DNA from: Anarhynchus alexandrinus
Lineage: Eukaryota; Chordata; Aves; Charadriiformes; Charadriidae
DNA length: 64,000 nucleotides
NCBI GenBank assembly: GCA_008711295.1
Contig: VUYV01000069.1
Span: 149,667-213,666, forward strand
Reading direction: 5' to 3'
Shown here: positions 1-11,200 of the stretch, one piece after another
How the letters are laid out: each line of letters begins with the position of its first letter
Numbering within the stretch: the first letter of the stretch is position 1
Notes under the pieces: generated by a model
What the model saw: only the letters and a program-made list of their open reading frames with translations
What the model was told of the DNA's origin: nothing
Database searches by the model: none
Program-made: the position numbers and the translations under genes

Positions 1-45
1 CATTTTCCGAGTCATTTTCAAGCGAGTGCAGATGTTTTCTCTTTT

Positions 46-1360
46 ACAGTTTCTTGTACTAAAGTGATGGAGCAAATAATCCTGGAAACCATTTCTGAAT
101 GTATGAAGGACAACGAGGTGATTGGGAATAATCAGCATGAATTTATGAAGGGGAAACCATGCCTGACCAACCTGATAGCTTTCTGTGATGAGATGACTGG
201 CTTGGTGGATGAGGGAAGAGCAGTGGGTGTTGTTTATCTTGACTTTAGTAAATCTTTCAGCACTGTCTGCCATAACATCCTCATAGACAAACTGAAGAAG
301 TACTGACAGGACGAGTGGACAGTGAGGTGGGTTCAAAACTGGCTGAACTGCCATGCTCAAAGTGTTGTGATCAGCTGCACATGTCCAGTTGGAGGCCAGT
401 CATTAGTTATGAAATCCTAGGGTGGGTATTGGAGTCAGTACTGTTTAACATATTCATTAACGACCTGGATGATGGGGCAGTGTGCACCTTCAGCATGTTG
501 GCACATGATACAAAGCTGGGAGGAGTGATTGACAGACCAGACGGTTGTCCTGTCATTCAGAGGGACATGGACAGCCTGGAGAAATGGGCCAACATAAATC
601 TCCTGAAGTTCAGAAAAGAGAAATGCCAAGTCCTGGATGTGGGGAGGAATAACCCCAGTCATCAGTGTAGAGTGGGGTGAGACTGGCTGGAAAGTAGCTT
701 TGCTAAAAAGGACCTGGGCGGTCTGGTGGACACCAAGTTGAACATAAGCCAACAATATACTCTTGCAGAAAGGAAGGGTAACAGTATCCTGGGCTGCATT
801 AGTAGGAGTGTGGCCAACAGATCAAAGGAAGTGATCCTTCCCCTCTACTCAACACTGGTGAGACCCCACCCGGAGTGCTGGGTCCAGTTCTAGGCTCTCC
901 AGTACAAGAGACACATGGACTTATCAGGGAGAGTCAAGCAAAGGGCCATGAAGAAGACTGAGGGACTGGAGCATCTCTTCTATGAGGAAAGACTGAGAGA
1001 GGTAGGATTCTTCATCCTGGAGAAGAGAAGGGTGAGGGGGGATCTTATTTAGTGAATAGTTTGTATGATGGGAGTGTGTAAATAGATGGAGCCAGACTTC
1101 TCAGTGGTGCCCAGTTAATGGACAAGGGGCAATGGGCACAAACTAAAATACAAGAAATTACATTTCAAAATAAGAAGTAGGTTTTTTACAGTGAGCATGG
1201 TCAAACACTGGAACAGATTGCCCTCTTCCAGTTACAGAGGTTACAGAGGTTATGAAGTCTGCATCTTTGGAGGTATACAAAATGGGTTAGACTAGGTGAT
1301 CTTCAGAAATCCCTTCCAACCTCAACTATATTCTGTGATGATGTGATTCTGTAATGATGG
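46..1360 (+). mobile_element. CR1 LINE, 5'-truncated, + strand
   Basis: Non-LTR retrotransposon of the avian CR1 family. The copy starts inside the reverse-transcriptase domain and runs through the ORF2 C-terminal region to the 3' end. At 1060-1330 the sequence follows the usual CR1 tail order: a GTGGTGCCCAGT-like stretch, then GGGCAATGGGCACAAACT, then CCCTTCCAACCTCAACTA. It ends in degenerate octamers of the ATTCTGTGATG type (1331-1360). The 5' boundary is approximate; similarity fades upstream of about 46, and the window begins there, so the true end could lie outside. Part of the tail (about 1280-1295) is internally deleted relative to the usual CR1 end, and GTTACAGAG is locally duplicated near 1235. 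The element is old and cannot move: it has stops, frameshifts and an altered catalytic residue. CR1 copies normally lack target-site duplications and none was seen. Confidence 0.93.
64..1070 (+). pseudogene. Broken CR1 ORF2 reverse transcriptase (C-terminal part)
   Basis: Decayed reverse-transcriptase coding remains of the CR1 copy at the left edge. The frame 64-306 (80 codons) carries fingers/palm sequence, including a KGKPCLTNL-like block and palm motif A, YLDFSKSF, with its aspartate kept. The frame then shifts. The frame 315-680 resumes with VLFNIFINDLDDG (the region after motif B) and palm motif C, read as LAHDTKLGG. Intact CR1 has LADDTKL, so the first catalytic aspartate has become histidine. 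Motif B (usually [11 protein letters not shown]) is degraded to a form without the PQG core. After a stop near 677, the C-terminal region can still be followed to about 1070 at DNA level (GDLGGLVD-like, CWVQF-like and [13 protein letters not shown] blocks). The product would be non-functional. Confidence 0.9.
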
Positions 1361-2566
1361 AAATTTCTGCATCTGTCTTCAGTGTATTTCACATGATAAA
1401 GTATTTCCTGTGACATAAATTTTTGTGCTGTCCAGGTCTGATAAGCCTAAGTTGCCAATGGTAATCATACAATATTTTTTTTTTTCCCAGACAGCAATAT
1501 AACCATCATTGCCTACTCATTAGACATACGATGAATTATTTTGAATAGAACTGACTAAATGAACATATGAATCATGGGATCAAATACCTAATTTACCTCA
1601 TGATCAATACCATAAAACTTCATTTTCTAGTATTGCATGAATCTCTGATAGAATGCAGAATCTTATACAGAAACATGAGCTGAATATTAGGTATGCTTGT
1701 GATAGGCTGGCCGTAGAAGACAGTATATTTACCGGTATTATATCATTTTAAATAAGTACCTCCACATATCTGGATGTTGTTAGGATTCTCAGCTCCCAAG
1801 ATGGACAATCTCAGATCTGGGTGATTAGTCTTTCAGCTTCTCACCATATAACTGAATTTCTTCCTGAAGATTTACTCAATTCAGTCCGGGGAATCTCTCT
1901 TACTCGTTCATATTTTAGCATCCTTCTGTCTCCACATGGAGACCTTCTAGATGTGCCCAAGCCATCCTGCCTGCAGTCATCCCTTGCTGACTCTCCTGGA
2001 ATATCCTGCGGTGGTTTGGAGGGAGAACTGTTTCTTAGTTCAGCATCTCTTGCTTGACTTACTGAAGGTTACTCTCCCTGACCAGGGAGCTCTGAAACCT
2101 GATGAGAACAACTTGCTCCACTGAGCCAAGTTACTGCACCATTAAGATTTGAATGATTATTTGTGGGGGACTCCCAAAGATGAGCTGAAGAGAAGCTGTT
2201 GTGTTGGAGTTGACTAAACTGGTAGCCAGGAATGAAGTAAGGTTGAATAAATAACTGTCAGTAAAGACTCCTTCTCACTACACTAACAGAATTAAATTAT
2301 ATTGTCAATTTATTTGTCTGCTGGTTGCTCTTCTGATTCAATTAAAGCTCTTCTCATGAATTAAAAAGACAGGATCACCTTATTGAATTGTGGGAGACAT
2401 GTTGTTTTACCTGAGTTATTAATAACACCTTATATTATTAAAGCTGGAAAAAATTTTGTAAGCTAATTCACTATCACCGCAGATGCTGCAGTTCATCAGC
2501 TTTAATAGTAAATGAAAACAACTCATTTTTTCTTGAGATTGATTCTCTCTTGAACTGCTTTTTTTG
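1361..2566. other. Non-coding stretch, nothing recognised
   Basis: AT-rich DNA without a supported gene or repeat. The 78-codon open frame at 1821-2057 has no recognisable domain and is of a length expected by chance. Confidence 0.6.
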
Positions 2567-2682
2567 GGCCCAATCCATTTGATATAGAAATCAGGGCAAA
2601 AATTCTATTGTTCTGCATGAGATTTGGATCAGGCCTATGGGACTACTTGAGACAATACGTAGTTGCAGGATTAGGCCCTTTC
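2567..2682. repeat. Old imperfect inverted repeat (possible ancient interspersed repeat)
   Basis: GGGCCCAATCC at 2567-2577 is answered by GGATCAGGCC near 2626 and by GGATTAGGCCC near 2668-2678, which matches its reverse complement at 10 of 11 positions. The phrase pair resembles a worn palindromic interspersed repeat that I recall from sauropsid genomes, but I cannot name the family. Only the inverted arrangement is directly seen. Confidence 0.4.
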
Positions 2683-2689
2683 TGGTTTG

Positions 2690-4826
2690 CATCCATTAGC
2701 GCAACACTGCCGTTTCTTCAGCAAATGCTGAAGTACATCCTAATGCCCCTATTTTTTGTGTAATTTATTTTTCTTCCCAAGAAACTGAGAAAACGTTTCA
2801 TAAAAATTCATTTTTCCCCAAACTAAATTTCCAGCAGTAAATAGCTCTGTCAAAATCCTTTTAGTTGTGGTTTTAACAATATCTTTTGCCTTCTTCCAAA
2901 CTATTTTTTTCCTTTCTCTGTATCTCAATTTGGTTTTAAAGGACAACACAGGTAATTTTTAGAAGATGTATGAAACGTATATGAGCTTAAGGTTATTCAA
3001 AGAAAATCTGAAATAAAAAAGGAACTCTAAAGCATATCCCCAATAAACGAGACATTAATCTAAGGGGAAAAACATTAATAACCCTTTATGAAGATTTAGT
3101 CCTTTTGTTTCCAAGCTAAATCACAGGTCTACCTAGTTGAAAGGTGAAGATGGCTCATCTATTAAATAGCTATTGGAGCTAGATGATATATGATGATTAA
3201 TTGTAATATGCAAAGTCTGTCCCAGGCGTACAGACCTCATAAAGCCAAAGATGACACAAGTGGGTTATTAGCTCCCATCATAGTGGTAAAATAAGCCAAC
3301 TTGTGGTCTAATTATATTTTTTTTAGATATATGATTACAATGAGTGTTCTGACAGTATGTAAAGACAGAATATAAGTATTCATGTTTTTACCTGTAGTCT
3401 TTCATTTGGTTTAATTTGAAATGTAATGCTTGATTTGCCAGCAAATCTAGAAAATATGGTTCCAGACGCTGTATGATTTTTACTGTATTACATGCTGAAG
3501 CTGCCCCTGGGAAGGTATTTATTTCTCTCCTCCTTGTCAATAATGAATGACCCTACATAGCAGAAACCTTATTAGAGTCTATGTTTAATGATTGCCCTAG
3601 TGATATGAGTGGCCTGATAACAAATTGAAATGTCAGACACACTATGACCCTCAAATAATATTGAAATCTGCCAGCCCCTATTAAAATGCCTTCAAACTAT
3701 ATTATCCTGTGGTAATAGATCAGTTACTTACCCCAACTAATATAGTTATCACGTGGGACACTGCAGCATGATCCTTTTAATCAAAGGAGTCAAAAAAGCA
3801 GTGGAACAGTGGGTAAAAATGAGGTATTGTCATCGCAAGTCATGATGAACCCGCTTCATTAAGGCAGAAAACTGCCCAGGAAGAAAGAAGGCTGTGATTG
3901 ATATTCATGCGGTGTGTCGTATTGTAAAAAGAAAGAAGTAACTTTCAAATTTGACTGAACAGGATTTTCTCTCCCTCTCTCACCCTCTCCCTCCCGCTGT
4001 CTCTGTTTTAATGGATTATCTTATTACATAAGCCATAAGCTACTTTTATCGGTCCAAGTGCCATCCAATGTGTTCTAGTGTTGCTATAGGAAAAAAACCA
4101 CCTACAAATCCACCCAAGAAAGACTTTTTCATCAGTATTTCCAACAGCTCCTCTGGCACTTTTCCATGGAAAGCATGGCAGTAATTTTTTTCCTGTTTCC
4201 AAATATATACAATAAGGAGTATCAATAATAAAAAGGTAATATTCATCATCATAATTATAACAAGGAAAGCAAAAGTAACAGCAATTGTAATAATTGAAAA
4301 AACAGTATTACGTCCTTCTTCCTTAGAACTTGCCTCTCACTGAATTATGTTAATGTGTAGAGGTCATATTTACACGGCATCAATAATTGCACTTGAATTG
4401 GAGCATCATGCATAGATTTACCCATAAGATTAGAATGATAAAGAGAACTCATGGTAATCTCAGACTATCTCAAAGCACTTGATCCCCTTGAAGCTGATGG
4501 GAACCTGTCTTTCTACTGTGGAAGGTGCTGAATTGTACTTGCCTGTGGGATTCTCTGTCCCATTCCTTACTATGGAAAAGAAGATGGGGTTAGATAGGGA
4601 GTCTGCAGAGTTATAACTTCCAGGTCCTCCTCTTTTTAAAGGGAGGTCAGGGAAATTGTGACATTCTGAGCCAGGGCGTAGCTCTGGACTAGCACTTAGT
4701 ATTTTTACATATATACACTGAGAATTCCAAGGCCAGATTTCAAACCTTATGATGTTCCAGCTGAAATACCTCTGACTGACTCTACAGCTGCTCTGCTGAA
4801 ATGTCTAGGAGCATCTAAAGGTTGTA
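2690..4826. other. Non-coding stretch with a pyrimidine tract
   Basis: AT-rich sequence without supported genes. A CT-rich low-complexity run of about 40 bases lies at 3966-4005. The two overlapping minus-strand frames near 4008-4252 show no known domain. Confidence 0.55.
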
Positions 4827-4829
4827 CTT

Positions 4830-4876
4830 ACTTGACACTGACTTGACAAGTGAACACACTTACTTGACAAGTGAAC
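4830..4876. repeat. Short tandem duplication, 15-mer with period 21
   Basis: The 15-mer ACTTGACAAGTGAAC occurs perfectly at 4841-4855 and again at 4862-4876, and a partial copy (ACTTGACACTG) begins at 4830. The core CACTTGTCAAG/CTTGACAAGTG is nearly self-complementary, so each copy could form a small hairpin. No function is implied. Confidence 0.85.
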
Positions 4877-4889
4877 TGCTCCTGGGACC

Positions 4890-7829
4890 TTGTGCCTTTC
4901 TCCTCCCCACTTCCAAATACCATATCAGCCCTTCTGGTAAAGGCAGGCAAAGCAACTAATTCAGTGTCTTTCCTAGGGGAGTCCTGAGCAGAGTAAGGGA
5001 GATGTGTAGGAGGTCTATGATGAGCCTGAGTCCAGGTTTGCACACAGCTCAGTTTGGCAACCCTCTGGGTTTTGATAGCATAGGATTTGAGCTTAAAGTC
5101 TCTATACCATTAAACCCCTGGACAAAAAATCAGGATGGTAGTATTTATCTACTAAGGTTATGTGCATGAGCATGTACCACTTGTGTGGAGAGGAACATCA
5201 GCCTGCTTCTATGCCTTCTTCCCTGCCCTGCAGCCACCTCCTCTAGCAGTGCCTTCTGCTACATGCTTTTCACCCTGCCCCAGTGCCTCATCATGTACCT
5301 CTATGCTAAAGTTTTGGATGACTCTCTAATCAAGCTACAGAATCGTGACTCCCAGTTATGATTCTTTTCTCCATAAACCACTTAAAATTACATCCCAGTG
5401 CAAGAGCTCTCTAAAGCTCACACAGTTATGACCGACCCTGACTTATGGCTATAAGCAGAAGGATGAAAGTTGCAACCTGGCTTCAGAAGGATCTTCTCCA
5501 GGAGTTGAAAATTGTGAGAATATTTTGGCAGAAGTTTTGTATGAGGCGTAGCTAAGTTCAGCTCTGTTCTGAAAAAAAAAAAAAAAAAAAGACTTTGTAA
5601 AAATAGCTCCGTGTTTATCGTCTTTTTATCAAACAGACCTAGCTTACAAATAAAAACATGGGTGTTGTATCTGCCATTCCTGCAAACTTACTGTGGGCTT
5701 TTGCTGTCAGCCTTAGCTTCCCTTCATTTCACCTATCATCAGCAGCAATAAAGACCTGCAGGCCAAATTAGGCCCCTTGAGATGACTGTGTAACACACTG
5801 GCTTCAAATCGTGCTCTCATTGACACCCCTGCAGCCCCCTTCATGTCAGTGGTTTTCCACAAGTAAAGTTGGCTGAGCTTAGTGAATATTTCACCGAGGA
5901 TGTGCAAAAGGTATCAGGCCCTGTAGCTTACAGCTCTTTACTGCCTTACTCTGTAGGGAGAGTGGTAGGGAAAAAGAAGTAAGCTCTAGAAATCAGTTAT
6001 ATCTTCATTGTCATGTATTGTATTCATATTTGATGAATTCTACAGGAGTTCTTTCAGTTGTTTAACAGGCTTGAATTGCTTCTGACTATCTGAAAAATAC
6101 ATAAAAGCTTGATTTGTTTTCCCCCAGGGTCAGCTTTTGATTGTGAGCTGCATTTGGAAGGGCCCTACCCTACAGTGAAATCTGCCCGAGGACAGAGAGC
6201 GCCAGTACGGTCTCACTGCCGGGATGGGACCTACACTGATCCCACAGAGATGCATTCCTCAGCTCAGTTTCACACACAGCCAGGAGCTCCAGTGAGCTGC
6301 CTTTGGGGCTGAAGGCAATGGGACCACTTGCTGGGCATAAAGTTAAGCACACGCATAATACAGAACCAGTCTCAAGATGCCTGTATTTATTCCACTGAGT
6401 CCAAAAATACTAATGGTTTGAATTTTCAAATTAAACTTTCAAATCTACTATCCAAGAATATTTGAGACAAAGTGCTTATGATAAATTTTTCCAGCTGAGA
6501 TTTTCTTGGGGAGACCTTTCCATAACATGGGTTACGTTTCCATGTACTTCTGAATGAAGACATAGTTAGGCAAGGCATAAATAGTGTCAGACAAATCAAG
6601 AACACACTCGCTCATGGATACAATTTTTTTCACACAATTTGTCCAGCTTCACTGAAACTCTTGACTTGAGTAAATTTGAAATTCCAGGAAAGAAATATTT
6701 TGCTATCTTGTTGTCGTGTACCTGATTAGCTTGGTTAGAAACCAAAGCATATTCATAAATATTCTTGTCTATTTTTGTATTCAGCATTCTGTATTAACCC
6801 ATGTTGTTGACCTGAACATCTATTAAGTATCCTCTAGATTTTGTCATGTAGTTCTTCATATAGGCTAAATTATACTTCCAAATGCCCTCCTGTTTTGGTA
6901 ATTTTCCTTTTATCCCTGGTGGCCATTCTCACTCTTGCCATATCTATTGTGAGATGGCATATGTAACCTTCGGGCATGTAGAATATTAATCCGTCTTTGA
7001 TCGCATTCCCTTGTGCATCCTTCCCCACAGCTTTCTGATTTTCCTCCAAAATAAGCTCGGAAGAAATTCAACATCTTTATTTTTATTATTGTGATCAGTT
7101 CACTCTAGTTTTAGTTAACAACACTGGCTCTATACATTTTTTTTTGTTGTTTTGTGTTTTCTTTTTAAACATTTCTCCCATGCTTGGATGCTGATCCTTT
7201 AGAAGTTTCTTCTTTTACTGCTTTTTGTTTTTATTTCCTTGAATCCCTGTTTGTTTCACAGAAGTAAATATCAGAATACACAACCGTTAGACAGATTTTC
7301 TAAACTTGGTACAGCAGATATCAAAGGAGGAAAAGGCTTTTTCCATCACCACTTCCCTGTCAGTGCAGGACTGCTTCTCCTGAGTGATTTTGCTAGCCAC
7401 CCCTACTCAAAAATCATCCCACCAGTAGGTTCTTCCACTCTTTCAGAGGCTACAACTACTTTACTGTAGTAAATAATAATATGTTGTTCCTGCGTGTTAA
7501 TCAAGGCGACAATAGGACTCCTGTGATTCCTTTTGCAGGATGTGATTGCTCCTTTTCCAGACATTTGTAGGACTTTCCTTCACTGTATCATACAGTGTTA
7601 GCTCACATAAGTGTCCTTTGTTCATGACTTTCTACCATCCTTGAGTCAGTGATGTTGTTCTCTCAGCTCACTCCACCTTGCCAGCCTTTGGACTCTGTAT
7701 CCCAAACACCAGAGACAATTTACACACCAGAAGCTATTTGCAGAAATTTTCCCTCACAAATACATCTGAGTTAAGGCAATGTCACGTATATTTGTCTTGA
7801 AGCTAAATTGGTATCCTGAATAAAACCCA
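4890..7829. other. Non-coding stretch with an A19 tract
   Basis: No gene was recognised. An uninterrupted run of 19 adenines lies at 5572-5590; no retrocopy body could be identified immediately upstream of it. The frames at 6109-6312 and 7239-7469 have no recognisable domain. Confidence 0.55.
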
Positions 7830-8235
7830 ATGGCCTGAATCTCTCTGTCCATGAGCCAGCGGCTCTGCGTACGCAGCCCACGATTGTGTTACCCTTTTGC
7901 ACCCATCCCGTAGGGAATTCTCCTGTGTAATTTGTTGCCCACTGTCGCCTTGAGGTTTTTGCCTTCTATTGAATTTGTGGCTTCCCCCAGCCCAAGTTAT
8001 TCTTCCCCTGTGGCATGCATTAGCTTGCATTTTTACAAGCTGAATCTCATTTTGCTCTTCTCAGCCTGTATTTCTCTGAGCTGCTTTATATTACATTTCT
8101 TGATCCTGACTTGTATAATATCTCCCAATTTAGCTTCATCTGCAAATTTAATGAATGTGGTTTTATTCTGCCATCTTCATGATTATTAATAAAGGTGGTA
8201 AATAAATATTGGTCCTACTATAGGGCTCTATGACT
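7830..8235 (-). mobile_element. Very old CR1/L3-like LINE fragment, - strand (RT remains)
   Basis: Ancient CR1-group reverse-transcriptase remnant read on the minus strand. Going 5' to 3' on that strand it shows a VGPIF-like piece of the block after motif B (near 8205), then INNHEDG, which corresponds to the INDLEDG region. Next comes FADEAKLGD at about 8125-8150, which is palm motif C (FADDTKLGG in intact elements) with the second aspartate now glutamate. It continues through MRFSL, a stop, then KCKLMH, the counterpart of the MRFN..KCK.MH block, at about 8020-8055. At about 7866-7890 it reads KGNTIVGCVRR, matching the KAN.ILGCI.R block. Several frame changes separate these pieces. The level of decay is much greater than in the CR1 copies at the left edge and near 45 kb, consistent with an old, pre-avian insertion. 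Boundaries are approximate. Confidence 0.8.
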
Positions 8236-11200
8236 CTGCATATCCCCCTTCACACCCGTACCCCATCCCCTTGCACCCCAAGCTCTCTACATTGCACCGG
8301 CTGGCAGTACTCTCTCCTTTCAGGAGCTCCAGTTCCATCCTGTGTGTACTTCTACGTAAATCTAGTATGCATGTTAACTCGCGATATAACTGGTTTACCA
8401 AAATCCACATCTGTGATACAGACTGTACCTCAAACACCCAGAAGTTTAGGAAATAGGACAAAATGTAGTGATAAGTTTTATAGGTCTGTTACCCAGCTCT
8501 GATGTAATGTTTGCGTTAGACCACAGTACTGCAGCTCTCGTCTTGAAGTCAGTGACAGTTTAACAGTTTAACAGGTTTAGTCCCCTCATCGGTTTTGTTA
8601 GGTGTGTGATTTCCCCTCCACTTGTGTACAGAGGATAGTTTTTAGTGGGGATTCAGTCAGACCATGTTGACAGTACCTTATACCCTCTGTTCGTTTATTT
8701 TTCCAGAATAAGCACCTTGATACTGCTCCAACAGCAGGAGGTGAACAGGGTGATAGAAAATAGTTTGTGTGTGACTTTGCTTACATCTACAAGTTTTGCT
8801 AGCATGGCAACACGTGGCTGAAAAGTCATCTCAATAAGTGGCACAGAATCCAAGTGTACATGGGTCTTTAATGGCAGAACAATCTTTTTCTACTGATATT
8901 CTCTTCAGAGAGTTCCTAGAGGTTATGGCAAAAGAATGTATTTTTTTCTTTTTTTTTTTGCATAAGATGTGTTTTTCCAAGAAGGCTTTATGCAAGGTTA
9001 ATAGGTGCTTAGCAACTTCTTCTCTCAACAAATGTACCACATATTTAGATAGGAAGAGACAATAAGTAATAAGTCTAAAGTAACATAAGTACCAAGCAGT
9101 AGTGAGAACTGCTTCTGCCTCAGTTATCAGCATTAGGATCAGGCAATTTCAATGCTGTGGAAACCACAAAAGAAGGAAGAAAGTGGGATGGAAGCAACAA
9201 AAAGGCCAGGTGATCTGAGACATGGATCGTTAGTTTACGTCTGCAGCAAAATATCCATTTTTCTGTTAAGCCCAAGCCTACAGCCATGCCCTCAGCAAAT
9301 TACATAATCTCTCTGTAAAATGGGTCTATGTCATAAAAAGTAGAGAATAATTTGAGGTCTGCAGATGTTGGCATGGACAGGCAGTAATTTTAACGTGAAG
9401 CTATCTGCTAGCTCTTGCAAAGTAAACATAGCTCAAGTTTTTAGTAAGCAATCTCTTCTCTTTTTTAGTAAGTGAAGTTTTTACAAAGTCAATTTAGTTA
9501 CATATTATATTCAAATCATGTTCAAGCAGACAGGCTTCTAGCTACCGTCTCCAAAATATTCAATTCCACAGTCCCCCTCCAGCTCTGGTGCAGACTGTTA
9601 CGTCAACCAGATACTCATGACTGATGGAAAGTATAACGAGTCTGCATAGTCTGTAGCTCTTCAGGTTTCCTAGCTGTTATTCTGTTGTGAAAAACAGATT
9701 AAAACCCAACAGTATATTTCAGTCTCTCAGGCATTTTTGTGCCTGTTTATTTTTAAGACATCTTTTTCTTGCTTGCTTTCTTCTCTATTTTTTTTTTTGT
9801 TGATATATTTATAAGTGTGCTTCTCTTTTCCTCTATACCTGTAGCTGGCATTTACCCTTATTTTTTCCTTTCTCAGCTGTGGTTGAATATTCTTGCTTCA
9901 TTGCCTCCTTCCTTTTTCATTTCCAGTTGACAGCATCATTGTAAAGGTGAACTAAAAAGAAAATTGGAAATTCTGTTTACTTCACCACTATGCACTGAAT
10001 GCCCCACCTATTGCAGTCTAACAGAGAAACTCATAATGAGAATAAGCTGCACCAACAGACATGTCTTTTCTCTGCAGATCTCAACATAACTTGCAGGGAT
10101 GGTTGATGTTTAGCATTGCTGTTGTGTTGCTGCACAAACGTGGCCTTAAGCAGATTGCTATAGGACAAGATTCATTGGTGCTACTGCATCACATATGTGT
10201 TTTGAATCTTATTTCTTATTTATCCCTACTTACCATACTTTTTATTCTTGAAGTAAATCCTGACCCTTTCCTATCAAATCTGTAATGCTTTTTCTGACTA
10301 AACTTAATGTATATGGTGAGGTGAAAAAGGCTTCCCAAGGCTAGACTTCAGAGTGGGTTGCAAATATCTGTGGTAGAGTTATGTCCTGTTTCCAGGGATC
10401 TGTGCATGGGAGGAAGCAAATCTAAGTGCGCATCTGATGGAGCTCAGGTGTCACAGGTGTATCACAAAATATCTTCTGTTTTAAATTCCTGCTTCCATTT
10501 GGGAAGTATTTCTGGATGGTGGAGGCCAGAAAGGAGGTAAATAAAAGGAATAACTTCATTTTTGGCCAATCTATAAGATCTGTATCTTTCTGAGCAGTAA
10601 GAGTTATTTTTAGTGAGTTGCATCACTGGTTCCTGGCAGCCATAGCAATTAAGATCCTCTTCTGCACAGCAAAGAGAAAAGAGAGAAGCCAAACTTCACT
10701 GTTACCCTGGCCTCTCTTTCTGTCCCCCCACTGCAGCAGGTTTAGATTTAGTACAGCTGCTTCACACATTTCCCTTCATTTTCTTAGCTCCACCACAACA
10801 TGAAGGATCAAACTTCAGCAGTGAGGCTCCCCCGTCCTGTATTTCGTTATGTTTGCCAAATTGCCACCTCTATTTCCTCTTTATGATGATGGTGCTCTCA
10901 GTCTTGGATGAGAATATCAATGGGACATACACAGGACCATGGAATAAAACCATGGCCAGTCCTATGAGAAATGCCAAGAACAGACTTCTACTTATTGATC
11001 CAGAACCCATAGCTCCATTTTAAGTTTCTAGGCCTGAAAACAATAGGGTTTTTTTCCCATAAATTAGCTCCTTTTATAAAGCAGAAACCCAGATGCATGG
11101 GAATGGGACGAGCTTTGGTATTTCCTACCAGAAAAGCAAAGAATGAAGAAATTATTCTGTGTTTTTTCCACTTCCAAATGTGTAAGTCTGTCATTGACTT

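Noticed and set aside
5572..5590. A19 run as the poly-A tail of a processed pseudogene
   Set aside because: No recognisable transcript body upstream, no polyadenylation signal in the right place and no obvious target duplication.
9280..9335. MIR-like phrase (CTCTCTGTAAAATGGG)
   Set aside because: Would need an 18-base internal deletion relative to MIR and has no flanking support.
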